Source of the DNA: Bathymodiolus brooksi
Taxonomy: Eukaryota; Mollusca; Bivalvia; Mytilida; Modiolidae
Assembly: GCA_963680875.1 (NCBI GenBank)
Contig: OY804579.1
Location: 79,783,095 to 79,847,094, forward strand
Length of the DNA stretch: 64,000 nt
Reading direction: 5' to 3'
Shown here: positions 34,401 to 49,400 of the stretch, piece by piece
Layout: each line of letters opens with the position of its first letter
Position numbering within the stretch: the stretch's first letter is position 1
Position numbers and translations under genes: made by a program
Notes under the pieces: model-generated
What the model saw: only the letters and a program-made list of their open reading frames with translations
Database searches by the model: none
What the model was told of the DNA's origin: nothing

Positions 34401-37400
34401 AGCAAAATGAATACCCTAACACACGTATATATGACAGCTCACATTCCTAGCTAGGTACAGAAGCAAAATGAATACCCTAACACACGTATATATGACAGCT
34501 CACATTCCTAGCTTGGTACAGAAGCAAAATGAATACCCTAACACGTATATATGACAGCTCACATTCCTAGCTTGGTACAGAAGCAAAATGAATACCCTAA
34601 CACGTATATATGACAGCTCACATTCCTAGCTTGGTACAGAAGCAAAATGAATACCCTAACACACGTATATATGACAGCTCACATTCCTAGCTTGGTACAG
34701 AAGCAAAATGAATACCCTAACACGTATATATGACAGCTCACATTCCTAGATTGGTACAGAAGCAAAATGAATACCCTAACACACGTATATATGACAGCTC
34801 ACATTCCTAGCTTGGTACAGAAGCAAAATGAATACCCTAACACACGTATATATGACAGCTCACATTCCTAGCTAGGTACAGAAGCAAAATGAATACCCTA
34901 ACACACGTATATATGACAGCTCACATTCCTAGCTTGGTACAGAAGCAAAATGAATACCTTAACACACGTATATATGACAGCTCACATTCCTAGCTTGGTA
35001 CAGAAGCAAAATGAATACCCTAACACACGTATATATGACAGCTCACATTCCTAGCTTGGTACAGAAGCAAAATGAATACCCTAACACACGTATATATGAC
35101 AGCTCACATTCCTAGCTTGGTACAGAAGCAAAATGAATACCCTAACACGTATATATGACAGCTCACATTCCTAGCTTGGTACAGAAGCAAAATGAATACC
35201 CTAACACACGTATATATATGACAGCTCACATTCCTAGCTTGGTACAGAAGCAAAATGAATACCCTAACACGTATATATGACAGCTCACATTCCTAGCTTG
35301 GTACAGAAGCAAAATGAATACCCTAACACACGTATATATGACAGTTCACATTCCTAGCTTGGTACAGAAGCAAAATGAATACCCTAACACACGTATATAT
35401 GACAGCTCACATTCCTAGCTTGGTACAGAAGCAAAATGAATACCCTAACACGTATATATGACAGCTCACATTCCTAGATTGGTACAGAAGCAAAATGAAT
35501 ACCCTAACACACGTATATATGACAGCTCACATTCCTAGCTTGGTACAGAAGCAAAATGAATACCCTAACACACGTATATATGACAGCTCACATTCCTAGC
35601 TTGGTACAGAAGCAAAATGAATACCCTAACACACGTATATATGACAGCTCACATTCCTAGCTAGGTACAGAAGCAAAATGAATACCCTAACACACGTATA
35701 TATGACAGCTCACATTCCTAGCTTGGTACAGAAGCAAAATGAATACCCTAACACGTATATATGACAGCTCACATTCCTAGCTTGGTACAGAAGCAAAATG
35801 AATACCCTAACACACGTATATATGACAGCTCACATTCCTAGCTTGGTACAGAAGCAAAATGAATACCCTAACACACGTATATATGACAGCTCACATTCCT
35901 AGCTTGGTACAGAAGCAAAATGAATACCCTAACACGTATATATGACAGCTCACATTCCTAGATTGGTACAGAAGCAAAATGAATACCCTAACACACGTAT
36001 ATATGACAGCTCACATTCCTAGCTTGGTACAGAAGCAAAATGAATACCCTAACACACGTATATATGACAGCTCACATTCCTAGCTAGGTACAGAAGCAAA
36101 ATGAATACCCTAACACACGTATATATGACAGCTCACATTCCTAGCTTGGTACAGAAGCAAAATGAATACCTTAACACACGTATATATGACAGCTCACATT
36201 CCTAGCTTGGTACAGAAGCAAAATGAATACCCTAACACACGTATATATGACAGCTCACATTCCTAGCTTGGTACAGAAGCAAAATGAATACCCTAACACA
36301 CGTATATATGACAGCTCACAATCCTAGCTTGGTACGAAGCAAAATGAATACCCTAACACACGTATATATGACAGCTCACATTCCTAGCTTGGTACAGAAG
36401 CAAAATGAATACCCTAACACACGTATATATGACAGCTCACATTCCTAGCTTGGTACAGAAGCAAAATGAATACCCTAACACACGTATATATGACAGCTTA
36501 CATTCCTAGATTGGTACAGAAGCAAAATGAATACCCTAACACACATATATATGACAGCTCACATTCCTAGCTTGGTACAGAAGCAAAATGAATACCCTAA
36601 CACACGTATATATGACAGCTCACATTCCTAGCTTGGTACAGAAGCAAAATGAATACCCTAACACACGTATATATGACAGCTCACATTCCTAGCTTGGTAC
36701 AGAAGCAAAATGAATACCCTAACACACGTATATATGACAGCTCACATTCCTAGCTTGGTACAGACACTAACACATGTATATATGACAGATCACATTCCTA
36801 GCTTGGTACACACTTCAATAAAAGTGAAATGGACTATAAACCCTCCATACAAGTACATGTAGTTTTCCAACAATCTTGTAGGTAAAAGATAATAACATTC
36901 ATTATTGGTTTTCAGGAGGGCACTATATTATACCCAATTACAATGCACCCAAAAACATCTTTGTGTACAAGATAGGAGATAGGATGGCAGCATGATTAAG
37001 GTCACTCAATGAGTACAGACCACTAGCCTAACACCACTGATGTGATAAAGTTTCTAAATTACTTATTAAAGGCCAGTCATTTTCTCCATGTACTTCAGTC
37101 CCTCTATCAATAAAACAGATTGCCTGAAACCATTTAACATTGCCATTATTATACTGATAAATCAAAAACCTTACCTATTTGAGGAGCATATTTCTTCAGA
37201 TATCTTAGCATATCCTCTATACACTGTACAGCAGTAGACTTAATATCATTTATATCCTGTAACAGAAAATTCAACATAATCATTCAATTATTTAACAGTT
37301 TCAGCATGATCTGGGATTTTCTGGTCAGTGAGTTAGGGATTGGTTTTTAATACCAAGTTATCTATTTTTCAGCTAGATCATGACATGTACATTTTATTTT

Positions 37401-40400
37401 TTGATAAGATAATATCTGTTGTATACTAGTCCAATACGCTGATTTGGATATTTATATTGCTTTCTCACTGACGCAAGTGAACATGTCACTCTACTCTTAC
37501 ACATTATCCTGACTCTGAGCAAAACAATCTCAGAAAATACATATCCTGACTCTGAGCAAAACAATCTCAGAAAATACAAATTTCATAGTGTTTGATTTGA
37601 CCCAATTGGGCATCGACACCACAATCTACTGTATTTGAGGAGAGCATACTAGCCATTGGTTTTTAGGATTTTCTTTCCCAGAGATCTTGCATACATGTAT
37701 ATAATAACAAAAAGCGCTACACTGGCGGGGCTACTATACTAAGCCTTTGGTTAGAGAGGCCTATTAAGAGGGGTACTCAGTTGTTGACACCAGAGTCCTT
37801 CAATTTAGAACTACCCACCTGGAGAAGAAACTGTTGTAGATACATAAAGAGAATCTTGAAGTCTTTAGATGTAAATGGACAGGAAGAATGATGTAGAAAT
37901 CTACCCGTCTTCTTCAATGATACAACAGAACAGGTGAAATATGCCTGGATCAAAGCTGATACCACCTGAAGATATGGTGTCACTGTGTTTATATTGTTCA
38001 TGTAATCTTCTACTGGGGTGATAGTCAATTCTATAGTTGTGAAAGTCTGGAAAATATTGCATCACAGTAAATCATAAAAGAGCTTGTTGTACATTCATAC
38101 TAACCTAATAATATTTATATCATATTTCCAATTTGGTCTTTAAATTTTTTTTTTTTTTAAATGTGTCCATAAAACAGGTATTTTTCGGGTAATCAAGGGG
38201 CATAACACCATAACAAAAAAAGTGGTAAAGTTCAAATCAAACTTGACCTTCCTTTTATGATCCCTGATCTTGTGTATCAATTTCAGATGATTCGCTTAAG
38301 GGGAACTTATGTTATTGAGCGGAAACCAAATGTATAGACATATGTACTGGCTGGGATATAAAAATCAAATCAAACTGGACAATTATAAAATAAAAACTAT
38401 ACGAAACTAAATAGGATTTTAGTGAACAGTAAAGTTATGCAATATCTTAAGAATTGAGCAAAAAATATATTTATCAAACTTAGAAAATAATTCTAACCTT
38501 TTCATCCAGTCCGTTTGTATTCATTATTATCATTGCTAAGATAGCCCAGCTGGCATTCAGTAGTCCTTCTTTTGTTGATTTTAACATATTGTTTAAAAGT
38601 GACATAAATTTGTAACTGTTCACCATCAGGTTCACCACTGAAATTACAATATTTATCAAAAATGTGAAGTGGTAACTATCTTTGTTGTTACAGTATTATT
38701 CCAAATTCCTTACTTACTGTAAATAGCTAATTAGCTATCTATTAAATTCCAAAATTAATGATTTTGTAATTTGCTGGTCAGTGTTGAATTGATCATCATA
38801 GGTTGTGTATACGGTATATCAGTCATAAAATTCTCCCAGATTGATGGTTTTAATTTTTATTCTGGATTCAGCTTTTACCAAATTGCACATTTCAATTTCC
38901 TATTCTATCACCACGACGACATGCTATTTTGATTCTCACCCGTAAAGAGGTGTATGCAATAGAGCCTTATGTGATTAAGTGACTTGCAGATTGTTTTATT
39001 ATACATGTATTTGGTTTCTCTTGGTTCTCCAATCTTCTCCACCAATAAAACTATAACATTGTTGAGAGTGTATTACATCCATATTAATTGGAATCCCTCT
39101 ATATTTGTGTTGTGAGTTTGAATCCTACTCATGGTGAGGTGTACTCGATACAACATAATGTGATAAAGTTTGTCAGTGACTTGCGACAGATCAGTGGTTT
39201 TCTCCATCAATAAAACTGACCACAACGATATAACTGAAATATTGTTGAAAGTGGCGTTGAACACCATATACCAGCCAAACCAACTATATTGTTGAAAGTA
39301 TTTTACATCCATAATCCCAATCCCTAAATATTTGTACAGAATTATTTCCTGTTTTTACATTATAAAACCCTTCTCTTTGGCTCCAAATGAAATAACCACA
39401 ATCAGTTATAAATCTAAATGATAAACTGTGTGTAATTTACTTCATGTAGTTAGTTACTTTTTGTTTTCTTTTTTTGTGTGGAAAATTACCGTACTCCTCA
39501 GTCCTTACCTCTAGTTGAACTGTAAGATATAGCTCCACCTAACAGGTGTAGACATGATATTACTATTGCTTCATCTTTGTCCTCATCAAGCCATGATGTT
39601 ACTGAAGATAAATACATACATTATACTTTTATATAAACTCTTTACCACCCAAGCTGTTGCTGGTAGTAAAATTCTAATGAAAATTAGAATCACCATTTTA
39701 ATAGTAACACACACCATCAGGATGGTTTTTTTATCTAATGAATGGCTGGTTAAATCAAAGTTATTTCTAGTCATCCTTATGACTGCATTCCAAATAAATT
39801 TCATAGTGTTTCAACCTTGTTTAATTAAAAAAATGATATGTGAAGAAATATTTCTCAGTTGCACTTCTGATAGATGTATCTCTTTTGAAAAGACTTACAG
39901 ATTTGACTAATATTTCATATTCTATGCTTTGTAGCAATTGTGTTTTGTGATTAGGCACTAATTGACATTTAAAAAAATTGTATGAATTTGAAATGTCATA
40001 TCACATTGATGCTTCATGCCAAATATCATAAATTGTATATATATATACAATACTTGTGCACTGTCGAAGCATATAGGTAATATGTGTACGAGGCTTAGAA
40101 ACGGGGGAAAAGGAGAGGCTTTGCCGAGCCTTTTCCCACATTTCGCACCGAATACACATATTTACCTATATGCTTCGACAGTGCACAGCCTTTCCCCCCG
40201 TTTCTAAGCCTCGTACACATATTACCTATATGCTTCGACAGTGCACAAGTATTGTATTTATCCTGCAATTTTAAATCGTAAATAAACGTACTGGACGATG
40301 ATAAAAGTATATGAAATAATTTTGTGTATGTATTTGAAAACAATATCCCCCGATGTGCCCCGTTTTACATTTGTATGTTCTATTTATAACTGACCAATAT

Positions 40401-43400
40401 CAAAAAAAATATTGGGCAGGCTATATTGGTTGGTAAATGCTGTCATTGCAGGATAAATCATAATAATCAGTAATTTGTACATTTTTCCTTTGATCTCAGC
40501 TAGTGATATTGTCAGTATTAACATATTGACTCTGTTACTGAAAATTTTTCGATCAGTGTGACATCAAACACATTATGACCTTTCTATCAGACTTGCTGTG
40601 ATACTACTTGCTGCTTCTCCGCTATGGACGTGGTATTAAGGAATAAGGGGAAGATTGGTTGACTCGTAATCAGGTTAATGTGTCTGAGTGGAGACACATG
40701 TCTACCAGTGGACTAATCAGGTTAATGTATCTCAGTGGAGACACATGTCTACCAGTGGACTAATCAGGTTAATGTATCTGAGTGGAGACACATGTCTACC
40801 AGTGGACTGTTGTTTCAGTGAGCTAGCACTATAAAGATCCAATTAAGCATGCTGATCTAGTACAGAGAGTACATCATCACCATTTCATTTAATGTAACTT
40901 GTTCTAGCCATGATATTGCTGATAAATTGGTCATTTGGCATTAAACAACAATCACTGATTCACTCACTCATTGTAATACTAGTGATAATGTCTGTCTCAA
41001 CCTTCAGAACTGTTGTTATTCTATCTATATAAGCCTATACTCACTATGATAAAGAATTTTGAGGAAACTGCTAGAAATATCATCTGTGTTCCTATTATCA
41101 CACATCATCAGTAATTGTATGTAACATTCTATCTTCATATCTGTAAAATATTCTCATAATTAGTTTTTTTCCTGAAAAGTAGACTATAGTTAAAATTTAA
41201 TGCCATTATTTTAACCATGAGTTACCATGAGTACAATCATATACAGTGCTCCAGTGTCATATCACTAAAATTACTTACTACCATATTAGTATTATTGTGC
41301 TCCAATATTTCTACCCATTAAAATTCCCTCATTATACTACTATACTCAGCTATCACTAATCTGCCACAACTTTTTCCAGAAAAAAAGTCATAAAATCGTT
41401 AATATCGCTCCATAAATTAAAATGACCATCATAATACTGAACAGAAATATTATTAAAAAAAAACTTTCAAAAACACTCCAACATTAGTCAGCCCTGTATT
41501 GAGAAGTCACCTTTGAAACAAAGCAAAGGAAAAGTGATCTTCTAAGACAGATGACCTCTTAAAAGAGGTTCAATTCATATGAAATTTTCTATGACAGGAC
41601 AAGAAAACGATGAACACTTAATACAGGTGAATGTTTAATAGAGGTGACCACATGGGAGGTTTGGCTGTATTACCATCAGGCTTAATAGAGGTGACCACAT
41701 GGGAGGTTTGGCTGTATTACCTTCAGGCTTAATAGAGGTGACCACATGGGAGGTTTGGCTGTATTACCTTCAGGCTTAATAGAGGTGACCACATGGGAGG
41801 TTTGGCTGTATTACCTTCAGGCTTAATAGAGGTAACCACATGGGAGGTTTGGCTGTATTACCTTCAGGCTTAATAGAGGTGACCATATAGGAGGTTTGGC
41901 TGTATTACCTTCAGGCTTAATAGAGGTGACCATATAGGAGGTTTGGCTGTATTACCTTCAGGCTTAATAGAGGTGACCATATAGGAGGTTTGGCTGTATT
42001 ACCTTCAGGTTTTTGATCTGGGTGAAGAAATATCTCAACCATTCTTTCCTCTGTTATTGCTGTTAATGATAACAGGAAAATCCCTTTCTCATCTGAATCC
42101 ATCAACTATAAAAAGGGAGATAATTTGTTGTGTTACCATAGTAATGGACAAAGAAGAATGTGATGAAAGATCAATTTTTACTTATTTTGTTTACATATGC
42201 CACATTCAGCTATGATAGTTGTTTTTGACTTATTTTGTTTACATATGCCACATTCAGCTATGATAGTTGTTTTTGACTTATTTTGTTTACATATGCCACA
42301 TTCAGCTATGATAGTTGTTTTTGACTTATTTTGTTTACATATGCCACATTCAGCTATGATAGTTGTTTTTTACTTATTTTGTTTACATATGCCACATTCA
42401 GCTATGATAGTTGTTTTTCTAACCCAGGTCTCATAAACAGGAATTGTTGTTTGTTGTTGTTTGATAAAACAAAGTAAAACGCATAAAAATATTTTTATTC
42501 AGTATCATTTTGAACAAAAATATTGGCATATTTCGCAACCCTGGTCTGTATATCCAGTTCTATGTTATAACATGCAACATTTAATTCCATGTACAAATTG
42601 TATTAGTAAAGTGAATCTGGTCTTAACTGAACCCTGAATAAAATGATTTAAGAAATAATTCATGGAAGCCATATGTATATATTGTTTTTACCACGGGTAG
42701 GTCCTTATGTTACGAAGTTTTACCCCGAGCGCTAGCGAGGGGTAAAAAGCTGACATAAAGGCCTACCCGTGGTAAAAACAATATATACATATGGCTTCCA
42801 TGAATTATTTCGATTCTAATATGTAAAAATTGGTAAAATATCATTATAAATTGTCGATGACGTCATAGATTAATATTATTTTTACCACAGGTTTGGGCTC
42901 AAAGCGTTTGAAGGACCTCATATTAGAATCCTGTATAAACCATACTTTAGATAAAATCCCAATGAAGGAAATCTTTGTTAATTGAAACTGTCTATTCCGA
43001 TCACAAAAGCTGGTTCCAAGGAGGTTTGGTTTAAGCAGGTTTCAGTGTATAACAAAATTAAAATATTCACAAACCTGTGATATGTAGTTTTCAATCAAAT
43101 CAACAGTTAGTTTCCCTGTTCTTGAGGTCATACTTGATAGACTTGTCTAAAATAAAAATTATTACAAAGAATAATATAATAAACATACACATTACATTCA
43201 ATAGGCTAAAAATGAATGTGCATTTCTATTCATAATACAATAATTAAGAAAATAGGAATCATCTAAATATTAGAAATTTAAATTAACGTTTTTTTACTGG
43301 CTGCCAACTCTATCTCGTCAAGTACCCAATCTCGCCATAAATTGTGAATACCACAAATCTGAGTGAATTTTTTTTATCATTTTTACTGAAGCAGCTAGTT

Positions 43401-46400
43401 ATGATTTTATCTCTCGCTTATCAAAAATATGGGATGAAAAATCATGTCCGATGAAATGATTCATGAGTGTTGGAGTGAGTAGGTACTTGATGCAGCCAGA
43501 ATCTGTTTAAAATTTGAAATTTTGAAAACATGATTGTATTCTATTGACATGTATGAGTTCATTTAAAAGAACAAGAGATGCTTATTGTGTAAAATATATG
43601 TCAAACACTTTTTGCAACATTACTGTATTTTCACTGTTAGTTTTACCCTTGAAAAACAAGGGCAACGCAAAGCGTGGCGTATCCCCTCGCCTAAAAAATT
43701 GACCCGGTGACCTTGACCGTTGACCTTGAAAATCAATAGGGTTCCAGATTCTCTTAAGGACTAAGTATGTACCAAGTTTGGTCAAAATTCATTGAAGGAT
43801 GTTGATTCTAGAGTGTTCACAAGGATGTTATACGGTAAAAACTTGACCTGGTGACCTTGACCTTGAAAATCAATAGGGTTCCAGATTTTCTTAAGGACTA
43901 AGAATGTACCAAGATTGGTCAAAATCCATTGAAGGATGTTGATTCTATAGTGTTCACAAGGATGTTATGTGGTACAAATTTGACCCGGTGACCATGACCT
44001 TGAAAATCAATAGGGTTCCAGATTCTCTTAAGGACTAAGTATGTACCAAGTTTGATCAAAATCCATTGAAGGATGTTGATTCTAGAGTGTTCACAAGGAT
44101 GTTACAGAAGGACGGGTGGACAGACGGTAGCGTTACTATATCCCTTCGCAACTTCGTTGGCGAGGGGATAATAAACATGACCAAAACTAGCAGTCATTTA
44201 CAGCCCATCCAATGAATGCTGATTGTGTATAAGAACATCCTGCCCACCAATGGAAGCACTTGTATATGGTGATCAAACTTGCTATGAAATGAAGGAACAG
44301 TGATGTATACCTTGCTCAATTTCCAAGAAATCTGTCAAACCTGTATATAAAGGACATAACAAAACCTTAAAATGTGCCCATTATGAACAATTGCCTTTTA
44401 TATACAGGTTTAAAATATATGTACCTATTCAATAAATGGAGAAAATGAAAATGCCCTTAATAGACAGTGATTTGTTATATACTGGTGCCATTTAAGGCAT
44501 GTTTTACAGTATATGCAAAAGTTCTTTAAAATCAAAATATTTTGGTTATTGGTGTTTATCGTCACTTTCAGCTTCAGTTTTATCATGACTACCAGACTAA
44601 ATTTCAGTTAGATTTTTGGTCAGACGTCAACCATTTTAACCATTCATTTACCTTTAAAATCAAAATATTTGAGCAACTTAAGGTATATAATTAATTATAA
44701 ATTGACACTTTTTAACTTGAAATAGTATTGACCATGTTAATTCATGAAACTCTTTCAATTTCCATATTTTCGTTCTTTATTTAAATCTAAATAATTTAAT
44801 TTGATTTGAACACTGCAATCTGATTGGCTGATCCGCTTGGAGAAAATTTTGGTTACACTTGACAATCTGGGTTGGTATTGTGACGTCATCAACATATTCA
44901 TTCGCCAACGACAAATTCAAATAGTCACATGAAATAATCGTAATTAAAATCGAGGAATCATTTAATTTTGTTGTAAAAATTAAATTATAAGGAATATTTG
45001 AACACGTTGTATAACCTGGTTTAGTACAGCTTACGCTTTTCATAAACAGCTTCGCGGTTTATTAAGCGTAAACTGCCCCAAACCAGGTTATATCATATAA
45101 CCTGTTCAAAAAATTTAAATATTCCTTAAATAATAGTCGAACTTGTTTTCAAAGGTCATCATAGGGGCAAAGGAAAAATGACAACAAAAGATATATTGAT
45201 CCGGATTGACAGTTCTGGTTTGGTGCATAAAATGAAAAAAGATTGGTAAATACTGGTTAACTAATGCAGTGGGATAAACTTTGAGTAACTGCAGACCACA
45301 TTAGTGAGGTGACTACTTATTTGATTTAAAATAACATGTAAATCCAGTCAGGTGGGTCTTAAGACGTCCACTTACAACAGGTGACTGCTAATTCAAGGTT
45401 ATCGTTCAGGCAAGTTTGACAGTAAATAAATAAGCTACTAACAACAAGAATGGAGAGGAAATCTACATCTGAGAACATCTGATATAAAACTGCCACGTCT
45501 GGTTCATCTTGATAGTCACATTCTTTGGAACATAATTCTTCTAACCATTGAAGAACCTATGAAAAAAATCAAAGGCTATTAGATTGATCATAATGTCATA
45601 CATAGATTATGTTGTTCAAACAAGATAAATCTGCATGAAATAATTGTACAAAATCTTGTAATAAAAAAGCCAGTGTTAAATAGACCATTTGTACATTTCT
45701 GACTTTGATTCTAATAAAATACGTTTACAGGAGCTTTTAACGTTCAAGACGAGCAAAAGGGTCCCTTTTCATGCAAAACTCAATGAAAATAACATATATT
45801 TTTTCTAATAATCATCCCAACAACTTGTGAATTTTCTATTTGCTATAGAATTCTCCTCTGACTTTTCTATTACATTCCATTACTCTTGCTAGATTAAGTA
45901 CCACTTTGTCCATCGTAAAGGAAATAACTTCTATAAAAAATTATAAAACATCTGGAATGTGCAAAAGATATATTATTAGCTCTAATTCAAAACTAGATGT
46001 AATGTCCATAATGAGAAGTATTGTGAAATCTGTCTACACCGAACCCTGAATAAAACGGAATCCTGTATAAACCAAATGTCCTAATGAAGACGATCTAACC
46101 TGTCTATTCCAAACTCAAACGCTGGTTGAACTTGAACTTGAACTTAAGACAGGTTTAAATGTAAATGTTGAAAAGTTATGACTTGTAGCAAGGGTTAAAG
46201 TCAATAACGTCAAGTGTGATATTATAATAATAATATTATATCACTGTGTACTATATAATATTTATTGAATTAAGACTTACTACATGTTGACCACAGATCT
46301 TGATGACTCTTGAATCTTTTAAGGACCAATGTAACAAGGCAGGGTGATGGGTATACCAAACAGAGGATGGACAACTTCCTACCAACTGTAGTACTGTCTG

Positions 46401-49400
46401 TAAGCCTACAAAGAGAAGGAGGCATCATGATTATAGTTACTGAAGCATTTTACAGTGCTCTAAAAGGGACAATTTTTTACTCATTCATGTTAACTAGGAA
46501 ATTGACAGAACAATTAAGAATATTTCATAACTACATAATGTATTTATATAGTATATTTGGTTATAATAAAATCTAGATAACCTTGACTGGGGTATATAAA
46601 CTGTTGCTATCCGGCAATAACAAAATCATGTGACAACTGGTTATTGGGTCAATTTTAGCCAATTGAGTTAAAAATCAAAATGGTAAGTAACTATCTGCAC
46701 TTATACCTGAAATATTTCAGGGTCCCTAAAAGGTTTTATCAGATTCATTTGCATTCAAGCATATCATAGGAGTCTTTCATGTTTATTTACATCCATATAC
46801 TTTCTTAATAATATCTAATTAACATTTTGTGCCTGTCCCAAGCCAAAGCCTGGATTTAAGTCGTATGTCATGGTCCTTTTTTTGTGTTCATTTAAGATGA
46901 GAGGTGATTGTTCATTTTGTTGATATTGGTGGAATTGATGACCATCACTGTTTATAAACTTTCTTTTCATAATATTCTTTGTTATTTACTAGACATTTGT
47001 AGATAAGATATTTACAGTGTGAATCTAATGAAAGATGTCCCAAATATATAAAAGATTTCTGAATAAAACACAAAAAAACTTTTTTTTGATTCAGAACTAT
47101 TTGTACAATAACAATTACCTTTTTCAGGTATTTCAATTATAATTACCTTTTTCAGGTATTTCAATTATAATTACCTTTTTCAGGTAGTTCAATTATAATT
47201 ACCTTTTTCAGGTAGTTCCACAACATTATCTGTCATGCATGTTAGAACCTAGAACAGAATAGCATTACATATATACAAGGTACTACTGTGAATTCATTTA
47301 TGTGTACTTAACACCAAGTTCTGAGTTATTGTTTGTATCATCAAACCAAGAAATTTAGTGCACTACGAAGTACATATGTAACATGAGAAGTTATGAGTAA
47401 GCTTCAAAACCATGATATCAAAGATCAACATCTCACTAATAAATATTAACAATAAAATGATATTTCATTTCTTACTTTAAAACAGTGGTACATTTTATGT
47501 GTAATCTCAACTTTTTGTGCATAGTGAAGAATTATTTTAACTTGGAGGACTGAATAACTTGATAAATTCCTGTCAACTCACACATAACAGAGGTTTTAGT
47601 TTGTAAAGAATAATATAAACAATCAGTCATTTTTATGAGTGAGTGAGTGATTTATTTAATGCTAAGTGAGCATTTTTTTTAGCTATTAAATGGTGTGAAA
47701 AAGCTGATGATGATGTCTGCCTTGTTCTAGACCAACACACTTAGCTGGCTTTTTATAGGGCTAGCTCACTGAAAACAGTTCATGGGTAGACACATCGCTC
47801 CACTCGGATACATTATCCAGACTGATTCAAAGCCAACCAGTCTTTGTTCTTACTCCTTAAAGCTGTGTGCATAACGAAGAAGTGCCAAATACCAATTTTA
47901 TAGTCTTAGACTAGACCCAAAAGGGATCAAACCCATAATCTACCACACTTGAGTATGCTAACTATTACGATCAAACCCATAATCTACCACACTTGAGTAT
48001 ACTAACTATTACGATCAAACCCATAATCTACCACACTTGAGTATACTAACTATTACGATCAAACCCATAATCTACCACACTTGAGTATGCTAACTATTAC
48101 GATCAAACCCATAATCTACCACACTTGAGTATGCTAACTATTACGATCAAACCCATAATCTACCACACTTGAGTATACTAACTATTACGATCAAACCCAT
48201 AATCTACCACACTTGAGTATACTAACTATTACGATCAAACCCATAATCTACCACACTTGAGTATACTAACTATTACGATCAAACCCATAATCTACCACAC
48301 TTGATGAGCATGCTAACTATTACACCACCAAAGCAGTTATTTTTTAAGTCAATTTGCAAAAATTATTAATTTCTAATTCACACTTTTCTTTTGTACTAAT
48401 ATAGGTGAAAATTAATATTACCCCTGTAGAAATCTATAAATAGTTTTTTTCTTCTCTGGAATAGTAAATTTCATACAATTTTTCTTTCAGTTTTTGAGCT
48501 ATTAATATGATTCAAGACCTACAACCAGTACAATCAGTATCTCTATGGTATAATTGTTAGAGGGAGTTTGGAAGATTAGTTCTATCTTAATCAGGTGAAA
48601 CAAAAACACTTTTACATAAAACATCACAGTCGTTATTCTATATTTAACATATTTCAATTCCAAATTAGGTATCATAATACAAAATGGGCACTTGTTATTA
48701 ATTCATTGTACTTACAGCCCAAAGGAATACAAATTGCTTCCTGACAAAGGGAGATAATTCAGCTGGATTATCATATTCTTTAGAAAATGTGTCTAAAACA
48801 AACATCAATTCATCATATGGTAGAATTCTGAAATAAAGTAAAATTTTGTTTATACATTTGAGTATTAGATTATTAGATTATTTCAATTTTCTTTACGAAT
48901 CTTTGAATTAGAGAGAAACAAAAGGAAGTTTCAAGTTGTTATTTTTTTTTATTGTTGTTAAATTCCTAGTAATCACGAAATAAATTAATATGATCCACAG
49001 CTATTTTATTTAAACTTGCGAAAGGCACTACATAACATACATATTAATTACCTTGATTATTATTAACAACTACATATTGATGACCTTGATTATTATTAGC
49101 AACTACATATTGATGACCTTGACTATTATTTGCAACAAAATATTGATGACCTTGATTATCATTAGCAACTAAATATTGATGACCCTGACTTTACTTACAA
49201 CTGGATATTGATGACCTTGACTATTACTAGCAACTAAATATTGATAACCTTGACTTTACTAACCTCTAGATATTGATGACCTTGACTTTTACTAGCCACT
49301 AAATATTGATGACCTTGACTTTTACTAGCCACTAGATATTGAGTATTTTGACTTTTACTAACTAATGAATATTAATAACCTTGACTTTACTAACTAGTGG

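Noticed and set aside
33609..36815. Possible CRISPR array or telomeric repeat
   Set aside because: The 61-bp units are contiguous with no unique spacers, and the context is a eukaryotic intron. 'accctaac' occurs once per unit, not as a telomere repeat.
39554..39910. 118-codon ORF on the + strand
   Set aside because: It overlaps exon 15 in antisense and runs into AT-rich intron; hydrophobic composition from T-richness only.
42197..42436. 79-codon ORF of a repeated [16 protein letters not shown] peptide
   Set aside because: It is the open frame of a 48-bp tandem repeat within an intron; no start context, homologue or exon structure.
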